Source: Burhinus oedicnemus
Taxonomy: Eukaryota; Chordata; Aves; Charadriiformes; Burhinidae
DNA: 64,000 nt
Assembly: GCA_008921705.1 (NCBI GenBank)
Contig: VFFE01007789.1
Span: 3,245,777 to 3,309,776, forward strand
Direction of reading: 5' to 3'
The number at the start of each line of letters is the position of its first letter. Positions within the stretch are counted from its first letter, which is position 1. The position numbers and the translations under genes are program-made. Shown here piece after piece: positions 13,047 to 26,400 of this stretch. Below the pieces are notes generated by a model, which had not been told where the DNA came from, made no database searches, and saw nothing but the letters and a program-made list of their open reading frames with translations.

Positions 13047-13872
13047 AAGAGGTAAGTCAGTTTATTTAGTAACTAAAATAACTATACTAGCTATATACAA
13101 TGTCTATATAGATAACTATAGCTTTATCACTGGTACTAGGGATGCTGCATCAGCAAGTTATGCATTTATGCATATTCATATATCAAAGGAATAAGCAGGT
13201 ACAATTCTCCACTTACAAGCTCTGAGACTTCAGTGCTATAAGCAGCCTCCTGTAGCTGATAATCGAAGTACTTCATTCTCTGGCAGTACCAGACCAAGAA
13301 CTCTTTAAGCCTTGTACGATTTCAAGAGTACCAGAAGAGTTAAAGCCAAGGGACCTGCTAGGTCTCTCAGTATACAAGACAGCCACAAAACACTGTTGCA
13401 CGCCTGCTAGGAAATCCCATTCCCTTTGAGTATCAACACAGTCTGGCATTTTGCAATACGTCTGTTTCCATTGATGTTTTCTCTGAAGTTTTTACATGTG
13501 CACCATTCTCCACAGTTACAAGAGGATACCTTCACACTTCAATTAAACTGCAATTTTTTTGTGTTTATTTCCATCTCTATTTCCTGCACTACTACAAATT
13601 TAGGATGCTTTACAAGTCAGACATTCAAATGAACATACAGAGCTAGGATGTAAGCTAAAACAAGCTTTTCTTTCAGCAGCAAGAAGCTCAGCAAGTGACG
13701 GATGAATGAGAGAGTTATTGATGAAATTTATGAAGGGTTTCCATTTGAGTAAGACAGCTGAATAAAAGTAGGACAGTCCTTTGAACACCTGAAGTTACAG
13801 AAAGTTACTGCCAGAAAACTTCTCAAAAACTTTTTAATCCTAGACAGTTTCCTTGGTCAATTCCTGGATCAC

Positions 13873-13892
13873 TTTTTTTTTTTTTTTTTTTA
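13873..13892. repeat. T20 homopolymer
   Basis: Uninterrupted run of 20 T. I looked for a minus-strand retroposed copy attached to it (poly(A) signal, target duplication) and saw none. Confidence 0.95.
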
Positions 13893-16800
13893 AATAGAAA
13901 TAATTTGTAACTGACTCCATCTCAATGACCTTGAAACCAGATACAGCTGTATTTCAGCTCTGGCCATGTTTTTATATGCCCACTATCAAGGTCAGTAGAA
14001 ACATCATATATTCTTCTGTAAAGCTTCTTCCACCATACATTAGTAGGACAACAGGTAGCCATCAGCATTTGAGTCCAGAATTCAGAACAAAAACCAAACA
14101 GGTTCAAGCATTCTTACATCATTACCTGTTTTATTTGAAAGGAAAAGCTCAGCTGACAAAGCAGGCTTTGGGGGTTCGTTTCCCAAACCCTTAAGAACAC
14201 CGAGGGTGTTGGTGCTTGATGAAATTAATGACAACTCAGGTCATTTACACATTGTTTAACACTTGTGCAGAATTACATAAATACTGACAGAAGTACATTG
14301 TGCTGTGTGATTGAGAACCCTCCAGCAATCTTACCAGTCTTTCATGATGAAATAACTTTTGATTTAGATCGTCTAGGTCTTTGGTTTTTATTTCAGAAGT
14401 TTGCTTTCTGTTTAACTGTATGCCTCAGGTCCATCTAAATTATTTTTTTTAAAAGACTTTGAATTTTCAAAGAAAAAAGTCCACTTCAGGAATGAGATGA
14501 AGGGTGGGCAGGAATTTACCAGGATATATAGACCTCGTGGACTGAAAATAAAACAAATTCTTAAAAATACACAAAGGAGTGAAATAAGCTGCCCAATACA
14601 GATTAAATAGCGTTTAAAAAAAAGTAATTCAAAAAAACCCAGAAAACATGGAAAGATATGAGAAAAAAAATTAACTGCAAGATCAGAGACTGAAAGGACT
14701 AAGGTTTCAGGAACAATTAAGTGTTTATGCTTTCAAAAACACTTCAATCAGAAGTTCTTTGGTAACTAATCTCCACTGATTTGAGACTGGGTCTTCAGCA
14801 TTTAAATAGAAAGTCTCAGGAATCCAGAGTCCTTTAGCAGCACTGTAACCTTAAGCTTAATTTCTCTGATTCTTGATATCAGGATATCAAACCATTTTTC
14901 CTTATTATTAAAAAAAAATAATCATTTTGTTATTAGCATTGTGTGAAGATCAGTGAAGATCAACATGAGATCATTAAAATCAATGACAACTCTGAACACT
15001 GATTTCAGGGAGGGTTCCCCTGATACTTCTCTTAGAAGAATTTAACTGTAAATCCACAGTGGAAATAGCCTAAATAGCCTTAGAAGTTAGACATCTCTTC
15101 ACTATATGCAACCAGAGTATCAGATTCATATATTCAATTCCAAAACAGTCTGCTTGCTGTGTTTGTAAGAAATTAAAGATATTGCACTTTGAAGTGTTGG
15201 AGGTCATGTGTAATGTAAAGAGTCAGTGGGCTCATTTCTGTAGTCTCACTAACATGCTGACAGGATTGACAGTGACAGAGCTGAAACTTTTGGATAAGCA
15301 GCAATTTTACTTTTTTTTTTAAAGGATAAAAAAATTTTCACAAAATCCACATTAAGAAAAAAGTATTATCAGCAGACCAGGCAAGAAGAGAAGTATGTTC
15401 ACGTGTTAGGCACTTGCATTGCTCTATCTTAAGAGCCGAACCAGGCAATTTGGCTCTTTCGCATACGCAACAGTATTACTTTTACTTTATTTCCATCATT
15501 TTTGCTTCTTTGAATCTTCTTTTCATATAAGCAGCTTAAAGGCTTTGGACTTTGGCTTCTTCTGACCCAAATATACGATGCTTCAGAGAACATTTCATTG
15601 GGAGACACTAAAGAAAGATAAGTCTTTAAACATCAGAGATTCAGGTGAAAATTTAAGATCCAATTCTTCTGATGTCTTGAGGAAAATAGCACAGCTGGAA
15701 ATACACTGAAATGCAATATATCATTACTTGTCATGTATATTGTAGTCACACCTAGAAGATTCAGAAAACTCTAGCAAAGGGAAAAAAAAAACCCTAACCC
15801 TGTTAATTCGGAGATTCCACTCTAAAAAGAGATGAGAAGCAACAGTAAGAGATGGCGCTAAATATGCTTGACTATAGTAGTGCCTGAGACGACCTCCTGT
15901 CATCCCTTCTACCCCCAGCTCTGCTATGAACTTAGGATGCTAAGCTAATGTCCTTATGCACACAGTAATAGGAACTAAACAACATGGTACAGCAAAGTAC
16001 GTTTTCCCTCACTATACCAATGCAGTTCAAGAACACATCGTATTACTAAGAAATGTATTTCCATAGACGGTCAGGTATCCTCACAGCGCCAACACAGGTT
16101 GATAGCTTTGGGAGTGGGAGACGACCAGAGGGAATCTCTAGTCCTTGTAATTAATTTAGCAGTATTAATCAATAGGCTGCCCTTCTTAACCAAAGCTTTT
16201 ACATGGTTTTCGGCAGCCAAGGTGATCTACAGGCTATTACAGTAGTTTTTGACAAAAACTGTACCTTGCATATCTTGTTTTTGGGTACAACAGAAACTTC
16301 CCAGACAAGAAGTGTTGGACATGGCTAATATGCTGAGCCAGATCTCGGGCCCTACTTCAGCTGCTTCTGAAATGCAAAGCAGTCACAGATCCAATCCTTC
16401 ATGAAGGAGAAAAGTCCACACACATCAAAAATTAGAACTAGATGTGATACATCTAAAGCTTCAGTGATTCACAGCTACTGCAGTAAGTACATCAAATATG
16501 AAGAGCTGGCACAAAATAGCACAGCACTTGCACCCTTCTTGCACTTAGGCTTTGACTCGCACTTGTATCTAAACAATGTCCCATGAACACACAAAACCCA
16601 TTTCATTTAGAATCTACCCTCTAGGCAATGTAAACTTGATTGCTTTGCTGCTGCACAGTGTTTCTTCCTGAACTTTCACTTCCAGGACCAAACATTAGGT
16701 CAAGTTCAGTGAATTAACTTAATTTCTTTTCCTTAGAAGGAAAATACAACAGTAATGACATGACAGTCACACTGCTGAGGATACCACATCTATAGTGTAG

Positions 16801-18077
16801 GGCCATACTAAGGATAAAGACTGTAAAATGGTGGTGGGGAGGAGGAAGAATCAGCTGTGCCAAGGTACTCTTCATCAACTAAAGCTCTGACGAAATTAGT
16901 CTGTTATTCTTTGGCTGCCTGTATTGCCCCCATGGTTAGCAAACAACTAGAGGGATTCTGCATTGCTACAATGACTTATTTTGACTATCAATCAGTGACA
17001 TATGAGTAATATTTTACTCTATAAAAAGGAAAAGCTTACAGGTAAATAACTACTTGCCAGTCTCAGCAATGAACTGTGTTTAAAGAGAAAAGTTCCTGCC
17101 CAAACCTGAAGACTGATGTCTGTATCAAATAAAATATTTGGTTTGGCCTTGTGACATTTAGGACCCTGGATAAAGGAGGAAATCTACCCAGCTGTTTCAT
17201 TTGCAAAGAAAGGAGCATTTAATACAAACTTTACCCTCCCTTTACCCAAGTGTATGCAGTGTTTTTTAAAACACAGCATTCTTTAGAAATATGCAGGTTT
17301 AACATTTCCATTTGTTCTGATATTACCAATTTAACATTTCTGTAATGCCACTCTTACTCATTCACTTTTGCAGTCATTGCTGTCAAGACCTTTATTTTTT
17401 GCACATGAAGATACAGCTTCTACTGTAAAAAGCTTTCTTCCCTTATCAGTTATCAGAGGTGCTTTGAATTCCTCCCCCCGTCTCGCTTATTCTTTTTGTT
17501 TCTATCAAAAATAATCGAAAGTTACTAATAGAAGACAAACTGACCAACAGAGAATTTTAAAGAAAAAAAAAAAAAACAAAACAGAGGTGAGATTATTAGG
17601 GATAGCAAGAGTCTTGTGCAAAATGCATCTACGTGCCCTTCTGCCAATTGTCTTGCGATGTGGTTACGGTAACATGAAAAAGACAGGCAGGCTGTGAACC
17701 ATAGTGAAGAATAACAAAACCCACCAGCTTTAAATTAACCCAAATACCATCCATGAAAAATAATTTGATTGATGTCCAGGGTAATTTGTGAAACTGGTGA
17801 AAAGAAAAGTTATGATTAAGACAGTGATTGACAACATTTTTCTGACATACTACATATGTTTCCACTGATCTTGTTGATCTCACACACTAGGAGCACACCA
17901 GAAGCAGAACAGACGTTACCTAAACAATCTTAAGCGTAGGTAAGCAGTCATAAGACTATGCTAAAGAATAGACTATCTGAATACCGAATGCAGTAAGTTT
18001 CCTTCTCTCTTTCCCCAACCCTCCAAAAAGGCAAAAAGTAAAGGAAGTGTTGAAATTACTAGATCAATAGCATAGAG

Positions 18078-18101
18078 AAAATAAATAAATAAATAAATAA
18101 A
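18078..18101. repeat. AAAT microsatellite
   Basis: About five to six units of ATAA/AAAT, without interruptions. Confidence 0.95.
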
Positions 18102-18151
18102 GCTCCACTAAAGTAAGACACGTCACAAGCTCCCTGGCTATATACATCATC

Positions 18152-18161
18152 GGGGGGGGGG
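18152..18161. repeat. G10 homopolymer
   Basis: Ten consecutive G bases in otherwise A+T-rich sequence. The run is unusual for this window and prone to length error in sequencing. Confidence 0.95.
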
Positions 18162-20040
18162 ACACGGAAATCTGAGTGAGAAAAGACCCTGTAAAATTCC
18201 AGAAAGTAATATATCAGCTACATCCAGAACATTTTTTGAAGGAAATACATTCTATTAGTAGGTCAAAACCCCAGCTCAAATGGTGATGGGATAACTACAG
18301 TTATTTTTCTGTCTAGGGTGACGAGGGAACAATAGCTGATGACAAGAATGGCATCTAAGAGAAAAGTTTTATTGGCAGCCATTCAAGAACACATTTCTCC
18401 AAACACAAAAAATGTCAATATGCAGCTAAAAATAATGAGTTTCACAGTTAAAGCAAAAAATGTTTAAGTAATCTTAAAATGGTGTCAAATCAAAAAGAAT
18501 AAAGAATTCAAAGTTATTACTAAAAATATCAATAAAGTGGGAGTAAGAAAGAACTATCAGTTTTATGGCTGATTTTTGTAGATGCTGCACACTAACTCCA
18601 TAGAACAGAGCCCAACAGTCCATTTTCTTTTGCTTATTTCATCTGTAATTTGAAGTGACTTCAAGTCTAGACATATAAGCACCACAGCACCCGATTTCTC
18701 TTTGCAAGTAACATGTGCAGAAACGAATCCTGGAGTTCATCAATCAAGCTATGGTTTAGATTTTCTTGTTCTGAAGGATGGAAACAGGTGCATATCCCGT
18801 TAAAAACAGAAAAAGAAACCACCTTCTGCCCCTTCAAAGCAACAGTACGGAGATTAGAAATATACACCACTGAAAATTTTCTATTATAAAGTTCTCAAGC
18901 AGCAAGTGAAAGCAGAAGTTATTCTACTTTAGATACGTAACTTTTTGCCATATACAACTTTTACATCAGTTGTTTTTGTACAAAATATCCTTGAATATAT
19001 ACATAATAGCTAAAACTCAAAACCAACTTTACTCAACAATTACCCTCAGTTTCATTTTAAGGAGAAAGGATAAATATTTAAACTACACATCAGAGGTTTC
19101 CTTTCCTGGCTCTTAGACAAGTACCCCTTCTCAAATCCATTTCTTTTAATCAGCCCCTGGCTCATTATATCATATTTGATCGGGTGAAAGACCAGCCATT
19201 TCAGAATTATAGACTGACTGTTTTGTGTGCTGTTTCCTGAAGAGGCACCATACAATTTAACATGAAGATTAAAAAAATTGTATTGCATTTAACATGAATT
19301 TTTAAAAAAGTAGTGAAAAAAACCACTGTATATGCAAGAGCATGTTAAAGAAGAAGCTAGATCTCTTACTGAAGAGACATACATATTTCCATATTTTGGA
19401 CAGCTTCTCACCTTTTAAAGACTTTGTCCAGGGAATTACAAAAGAATGGATGGTAACTCGTGCAGCAAGATGAAAGGTGTTGCTGCTAGCAGTTAAACCT
19501 ACTCTTGAAAAATTAGTTATCGCCACTGAGTTGTTACATGACTATCACCTGGCTCAGAGATGATGTTCCACGTTTGTCAGAAGAAGAAGGGAGAGGGAGA
19601 GAGCAGAATATGAAGAATAAAATCAAACTGAATTAAGGGCATCTCATGAAAGCCAAGTGCTAAAATATTTTTGGAAAAGATAAAAAGCAAAAAACTAAAA
19701 AGGCAAATTAGAACACATGATATCAATCACTGCCTAAGAATGATAGAGGAAAACATATTTGGTGAAGAAATTAAGTATTATGTTTGAGGCATAATAGAGG
19801 CATACACTGCAACAAATGACATTTATTTTGGTCAACTTACTGGGAAAGCAGCAGGTGATTATGATGGCGATTTGAAAGTCACAGGAATTTGATGAGGCAT
19901 AGCTAGGAGCTCAGCAAATACTACAGAAAAGCAAGAATAGAGGAGACTCAGTCTAGTATAAGCTACAGGTGAGTGATTTTTAGCAAACAGATTATAAAAC
20001 TTAGTATTTTTCCCTGGGATTTGTTCTCAAGATACACAGT

Positions 20041-20653
20041 CTATTTCAATGTGTTTGCATCCTCCCAGGCCATACGGAGTGCAAGTTCATGGAGTCTGGT
20101 TCTCAATTTATTCAAGCAAAATGTCAGCCAGCAATAAAAAAGAAAAAAAGACAACCTGTCTCCAGAAAGCAGCAGAGCTGCCCCAGGAAAGAAGAATTTG
20201 TACGAATAAACTATTTGCCTCCAAACACTCTGATGCTCTGTACTCTTGTTCTGTCCTTTGCCTTTCTCCTGAGGCAACGCGTTTTTGGGAAGGCTCAATT
20301 TCAGATCTGCCAGCCAAAGTCACTGCTCCAAGGCTACAATCCCCTTTAAAGCTCCTAGTCTTTTGATTAGCAGTCACTCGGATATTTCTAACATATTTCC
20401 AGCAATATTGATCATCATAAAACAAGCCAGAATCAGTGAAGTCAGAGCATCAGTGTCATTGGGAACCCTGAGATGCACTGCAGCAGTGCTGCAACAAGTA
20501 GGGGTACTACATCTTGCGGAAGTTATAAACCAAAGTGCTGAGCTGGTGGCATTACCAGGGAACACTGACAGTACTCTGAAGTTTGGCTTCAGAGATGCAA
20601 CTCATCACTGTTTGGAGATGGAAATTATGAAATGCATCTCAGATCAAGTGTAA
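20041..20653. other. stop-poor block on both strands, function unknown
   Basis: Within about 610 bases, long open frames overlap on both strands: plus 20049-20366 (105 codons), plus 20285-20653 (122 codons), minus 20108-20425 (105 codons) and others. No translation resembles a family I know. A pyrimidine-rich acceptor-like CCTCCCAG ends at 20068 and a donor-like GTAAGA starts at 20650, so an internal exon of a non-coding or unrecognised transcript is conceivable. Equally it may just be a locally higher G+C stretch. No start context, signal peptide or domain supports a protein. Confidence 0.2.
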
Positions 20654-23600
20654 GAGTTTTGTTTTCATTGAAGAATCAAAAAACAGTTTCATTGCAATTA
20701 TAAAAAGCTTCTTTTCATTAAATCCATCTTCTTTCTTAGAAAAGTAAAATTTGATAAACTTCATTTTCTAGTGGGAAAATATGTGACATAAGAAGACCAT
20801 TCCACCAGTTCTAAAATGGCGCGTTTTATCTCTATATTAAATAAATTAAACTCTTTTAAAACAATGACATATTAAAATCCAAAATAAAAGACAATCACTG
20901 TAAAGCCAGGCCATTTGATGAGGACATCTTCCCAGAGTTCACCAGTACTTAAATAGTCCAGATAGACACAGCAGATCCAGGAGGAGACAGGAACATAAAT
21001 GCATCAGAATTTCCTCCCACGCTTAAACTGGCAGAACGAAGCCTGGAGAAGTTAGTTAACCACATTAAGTGTCAGTTCTTCAAACCAAGGAGTAAGGTGG
21101 ACAGAGCTCTGTGCTGGGAATCAGCAAATAATATAGAAGTCTTCCCAGGCTTTTGCAACCAATTGGCACTTTGAGCAAACAGATGCACTGATGCCTGTTG
21201 AATGTTAACCAAGTTATCATATGCTGTGGGACTGTAGGCAAAGTTTTGATTGCTGCAGAGAAAGTGAAGGAGATGAATTGGGGGAAAGAGTACTTAGCTC
21301 CCAAAATATACAGTATTTGTAATAAATACTCTTCTCAGTTGGAGATTTTTTTAAAAGAAGCCGCTGCCTGATACAGTAACCCTATGCCTGTCAATTAGAG
21401 AAATTTCTAAGACAAGCAACCATCAAATGATCACAACCATCAAAATGGCTGTGACCACCTCACAACAACAAAAAGATACATAGCTGTAAGTATCTGGTTC
21501 AGCCTTTCTCTTCTGGTTTATTTCTGAGAAGACAAAGTATAAAAACCCAGTTTAAGCATAAATAAACTTTATGTGGGATTAAAGATACACAGAGCAGAAT
21601 GAATACAGGAAATACTTAGACATTATGTTGAGGGCTTTAAGAAAATTAGTTTTCTGTTGAAAACCCTTTAGGAACAGTCTCTGTAACCAGACTTGAGCAA
21701 GTTATTTGCAGGGAACAATTTATTCATCAAATTTAGCCTGGATTTGCCCCTAAATGAAAATGAGCTAAAAGAATTACATTACACAGAAATAGCTTTAGCT
21801 AATCCTTTATAATGCACCAGGGATATATGCAAATTAATTTGCTTCTCAAAGTTTAAAACATTGCATAGTGTAAAATCATTTTATGATTGTCTGGCAAATT
21901 GTTGTAATGTTTGTTTATGCCTGATAATGTATACTACAAAAAATGCAAGAATTTAACAAACAGCATACCAAGGGGACTTATAAAAACAGTCATTTGTTCA
22001 GTGTAAAATAAGAGAATCAAGTCATGTAAGGATGGAGTATTATAAAATATTGGGAATATCTGCAGCATATCTATGGAAAAGCCTCTACAGGGAAATTCCA
22101 TATAAGTTATCTGAATATTTGTTTTATTATTTTTTTTAAATAGCACATCAGTGGTTCATACACAGCTGCTCTCTGGAGGTCTTCTGGAACATCTTCTTTT
22201 GGGATCTACCTACACTAAGTGTTCCTGATGAGAACCAGATTTATACAATGATGATTTCTTTCATGAAGAAAACCCAGAAGCTAGACTGTCTTTATTTGAA
22301 GGAAGAAGGGAAGAAAACAGAAACACATCCTTCTCTGAAGTATTTGTGTACCAGTACAACAGCTAAGCACCACCAACCACTTGGCTCCAAGCAATTCTCT
22401 AGTACCTAACATACATTAGTTAGAGCTAATGCTTAATGGAGACGACAACTCTAAACAGTACATTACTAATTAAACTACATCTTCTTTAGAATGAGTACTC
22501 CTGCAAACGACTGCCATCAGCTGCAGTCATCTATTAGCCTAGATGACTTGGTATCGAAAGGGCATGACAGAAATGAGTTGTTGTTCTGTAAGAGTCACAG
22601 CTTTTTTATATAAACTGAAGCAGAAAGACATCAGAACATCAACTATGGCCACCAGAAGCACTCCAAGATAGCCATCTTGAAGAAAAGAGTCAGATATCAT
22701 TTGCAGTTAAAGACAGCAAAAGAATCTGATAGTATGAGGTATGCCAAATTATGACCTTGGGTCTTTGTTTCTGCTCATCTTTGCACCTCCACAGCAGTTT
22801 GACATCTGAACCACATTTAACAATAGCAATGTTTTTACCATTATGTGTCCATGATACACATTAGAAAAAAGCCCACAGAACAATACATGGCCAAAAAAAG
22901 AAAAATCTTTATAACTTCTCCACTTCTGTGCAAATGCATCAGAAATTGAGTGGACTTCTACATGTTCCTAAAACATCTTTTAGATTATAGACATTACTGG
23001 AAACAAATGCCCTAGTGTTTACATTGTAATTCAAGGCCAGAGTAACTCCATTTATTACTACATAATAAGCTTTTTCGCATCCATACTTGTTAGGTCTTAC
23101 GGTCAGCCCCTAGAAACATAGAATAGTTTTCCAACAAAGGAGCAAACTCTTCCTTCTCTCTCTCACCTGTTTTGCTTGGATGGCTAAGATTTCAAAGCTA
23201 AATGTACCCCAGGTATAAAATTGTAGAGAAATCAGGAAGTGAGAAAAACTATCCAGATATTAAATAGATAATTTACCAGTGACCTTTTGTTTTGCATTCA
23301 TGTCAACATCTGCTTGGGCATCTCCTAGTCCTGAGTCACTTCGAGTTGATGAAATACAACTTATTCCACATGATATTTTCTTCTATGCCAAGTGTCACAC
23401 AATGATTACAATGAAAGCAAAGACTGCATATGTACTTATATTAATTAGCAATTATTAAAAGACAGGTCCCTGTGATTACTGCTTCACAGACACGAAAATG
23501 AATTCATTACTAAAAGACCGTTGCCACTGAGTGAATATCTGATCAGCTTTGGCAGATCAAAAAAGCATATTAAATGAGTAATCAAATGATAAAGTATATA

Positions 23601-23878
23601 ATTTGTATAAATTACTGAAGGACAACCTCCCCTTCTGATTGAGATGCTCAGCTTTACAGAGATTATTTACGTAGTTTCACACAGCAGGCAAAGCCTTTGC
23701 TACCGCAAGTCACACTTGCGGAGGGAATGACTGTTAAGAGAGAGATTGGAAAAGATACTGACTCGAATAAGGGGTTTCTGTATTCTGCCTGATGGTTCCA
23801 CAGAACACTACTACAGCCTATGACAGGTTTAGATTTTGACTGAATCGTCTTTTGATCCACACCACACTATTTCTATTA

Positions 23879-23958
23879 AATAAAAAGAACCAAAAAAAAC
23901 CCCAAAAACACCTCCAAAAAAACCTCACGCACCCAAAAAAAACAGAACAAAAAAACCC
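23879..23958. repeat. A-rich tract with C interruptions
   Basis: Low-complexity A/C sequence. Apparent open frames through it encode only lysine/proline-rich or, in reverse, phenylalanine/tryptophan-rich strings and are artefacts of composition. Confidence 0.9.
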
Positions 23959-24120
23959 TGAAAGACCTCTCATATGGACCAAGAAGGCAACCCAACACAT
24001 TCTAGATCACAAGCAATGGAGTACACTTACATTCTGTGATGTTTTTGTCAGATAGTGCAACACAATGTTATTTTTTAGAAACATTCAAGACATCAGTAAT
24101 GAGCTAGCCCAATATAACCT

Positions 24121-24170
24121 AAAAAAACCCCCCCAAAAAAAAAAAAAAAAAAAAAAAAACAGAAAAAAGT
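24121..24170. repeat. A/C tract with A26 homopolymer
   Basis: Seven A and seven C are followed by 26 A (24135-24160), then a short A-rich tail. No retroposed body or target duplication was seen on either side. Confidence 0.9.
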
Positions 24171-24775
24171 TTTTTCAGGCCCCAAAATGTACTGTGTGAT
24201 ATTTAGATAGTTCACAAAAATAGGTGGGCACTTCTTCCTAATTGAAGTTATTATGAAAATCAATAAGCCAATAAGTATTTCATAAACAGGCGGCACAAAA
24301 CCAAAGGATTATATTTTCAAAGAATTGCAGGTTAATTGGAGACAGTAGCCACAACTTGGTGGCCACTTATTTATGACATTATAGAAAAGAAATAGCTGGC
24401 ACCAAGGAAGTTACTGTAGGGATTTGATTCATATAAATTTGAACATATGTTTAACAAAAAACAAAATTATATCCATTTCCTTAAAACTGATTTAAAATAG
24501 TTACTACATATGCTCCAGAATTCCTTTCAGCATATCTCACTTATATATGAATACTGGCCAGCAAGTTGTGTCTTCAGAAGGACAGGTAATTCAAATTCAT
24601 CTAAATTTATAAGTTGTCCACTTCCTGCTGAAGTTACATTTTCCAGATTTTTTTATTATTGGGTATACGTCTTGTGGATAAGGCTTTCTTTTCTGTGCAT
24701 ACCTTCAACAGCAATGAAAATATTATTATTCAGTCTGATGAATAGGAAGCTAAACCATATATTTTCATTTTTCAG

Positions 24776-24848
24776 AGAGGCAAATAAGGTGCACAGAAAC
24801 TGGCTGAATTTATCAAGTGAATCAGAAAATTATTTATCAGATCTGAAG
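24776..24848 (+). other. weak candidate exon (splice-bounded 73 bp)
   Basis: The acceptor-like ATTTTCATTTTTCAG ends at 24775 and a donor-like GTAAAT starts at 24849. One frame stays open and reads EANKVHRN through NYLSDLK, inside a larger 146-codon open stretch (24510-24950) whose upstream part is unlike coding sequence. The length of that larger frame is at chance expectation. No family recognised. Confidence 0.13.
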
Positions 24849-25655
24849 GTAAATTTTCAACATTCTGGTTGCTGGTCTTTGGTCCAGTTATACATCCATT
24901 TTCTAATTAAAGAGTTCTTGAAGTTTCTCACTTCCACTAAAACATTATAATCTCCCCAAATCTTATCCTCACACATAATTGCATACCTGTATGCAAGCAT
25001 CATTATGGGTAGATTTTTAGTAAAAATAATACAAAAATTGTATCAATATTGAATATTGCAAATTAAGAAAACTTTTCTGCTCCTCCTTAATATCTTTCTT
25101 TGTATACTTTGCTAGGTACATTGTTTTGGATGTTTTTGATTATCAGTGTAAATAACGCCTTTGCGTATATAGTATCTTTGAGACCCAGTTAACCATTATT
25201 ATTTATTCTGAGCACGAGTGGACAAAGATATTCACCTTGGCTTCTGCTTCACTTAAAATGTAATCAGGATATAAATATATGTTGGCATGAAACTGCCAAT
25301 TGCGAACATCTTTAAAGATGAAAACGTAAAGATATACATGGCTGAATATGCTGCATATACAAGTTTCCAATGAACAAAATAAAGTAGTATATTTATTTAA
25401 ATAATTTTGAAGCTACAAAATTGAGTATGTGTGAAGAATGGTAAAAGTTAAAAAAGAAGTAGTAATTATTTTTTTTTTTATTGACAGAGAGGGACTAGGT
25501 AATTTGTTCTGGCTTCTCTACAAAACCAACATGGAACTAACTGGGCAGGTTCAACTGGTGAAGTTCAATTATTCAATTGCTATTTCAATTTCATTACAAA
25601 GTTGTATTAATGAGTAGCATTCAGTTATGCTGTTTGTTACAGAACCATTGCACCT

Positions 25656-26400
25656 TGTCCTGGTTTGAAGTAAAACAGAACCAATTTTCTGTTCAGTAAT
25701 TTTTACTTTGCAGCTAAGCCTCTTCTAATTAACTGAACACTCTGAAATTAATGGCGTATTTTTAAGACTGTAGTCTGATTCCAGAGACTGATGAGACCTG
25801 AGTATTTATAATTTATGCCAGGGAATGGTATGCAGAGAGGCTCTTGCTTATACTCATTGCTACAACAACCGAGGTCAGCCAACTTTATTTGCCCCGTTGG
25901 AGGGTTGGAAGCGGAAAAGCATAGAAGGGTCACACCTGTGGGGAGGAGCGGACAGGACAGGTGACCCAAAACTGACCAACAGGTATTCCATCCCATCTGC
26001 CTCATGCTCAGTATAAAAGCTGAGGCATCAAAGGGTCAGCCCTCTTTCTTCAATGGCCAGCATCCAAGGAGGACTCTGTCAACTGCCTTTGATCCTGATC
26101 CATGCATTCCTGAATCCAGATCTGGAATCCAGTCTCCATCCACCACTGATTCCAGATTGGGACTTTCCCAGTGCCTGCTGGTGATGTGATCGTCATCCTG
26201 GGAGCTCGATACTGGTTTTGTATATATTGCATATATTTCATTATTTCCTTTTTATTATTTTATTAATACTATTTTAAAGTAGTTTAGGGTTTTTTCTAAA
26301 CTCGTCTCTCTCTCTCTCCCTCCCTCCTGTCCTTGGAGACAGAGGTGGGGCAGAGCATCTGTCATTCATTTCAGTGGCCAGCATGGCCCAAACCACGACA
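25656..26400 (+). mobile_element. solo LTR, avian ERVL-type, copy 1
   Basis: A complete 745-bp long terminal repeat without any internal retroviral sequence, so it is the product of recombination between the two LTRs of an old provirus. It starts TGTCCTGGTTTG and ends CCACGACA, giving the TG...CA ends of retroviral LTRs. CACCT is duplicated exactly on both sides (25651-25655 and 26401-26405). A 5-bp target duplication fits ERVL-class elements. A TATA box (TATAAAA, 26012-26018) sits mid-element and a CT-rich stretch lies near the 3' end. It aligns along its length to the second copy at 41592-42320 in the same orientation. Many CpG sites kept in that copy are TG or CA here, which suggests an older insertion. 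The subfamily name cannot be assigned without a repeat library. Confidence 0.9.
26012..26018 (+). promoter_or_regulatory. LTR TATA box, copy 1
   Basis: TATAAAA lies in the block CTCAGTATAAAAGCTGAG, identical in both LTR copies. It marks the end of U3; transcription would start about 25-30 bases downstream. Whether it is active now is unknown. Confidence 0.7.

Larger units (their letters stand above)
13047..25650. other. single-copy non-coding DNA, simple repeats
   Basis: No gene named. Contents are a T20 run (13873-13892), a short inverted repeat TTGATATC/GATATCAA (14873-14890), an A run (17563-17576), an AAAT microsatellite (18078-18101), a G10 run (18152-18161), a block at 20041-20653 with unusually few stops on both strands, A/C tracts near 23.9 and 24.1 kb, and a weak exon-like segment at 24776-24848. 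Everything else is featureless A+T-rich DNA. Confidence 0.6.

Noticed and set aside
13046..13058. Consensus donor AG|GTAAGT beside the CR1 scrap as an exonised CR1
   Set aside because: No acceptor with a pyrimidine tract lies upstream at exon distance, and isolated donor-like sites recur throughout the window.
15790..15802. Interstitial telomere motif
   Set aside because: Only about two CCCTAA units (AACCCTAACCCTG), next to an A run; this is within chance expectation.
19963..19970. Strong donor CAG|GTGAGT near 19.96 kb
   Set aside because: No usable acceptor in the preceding 150 bases, and the upstream sequence has stops.
24510..24950. 146-codon open frame as a gene
   Set aside because: The length is about the chance maximum for this composition, there is no domain or recognisable start context, and the translation is rich in F, L, S and N as expected from A+T-rich DNA.
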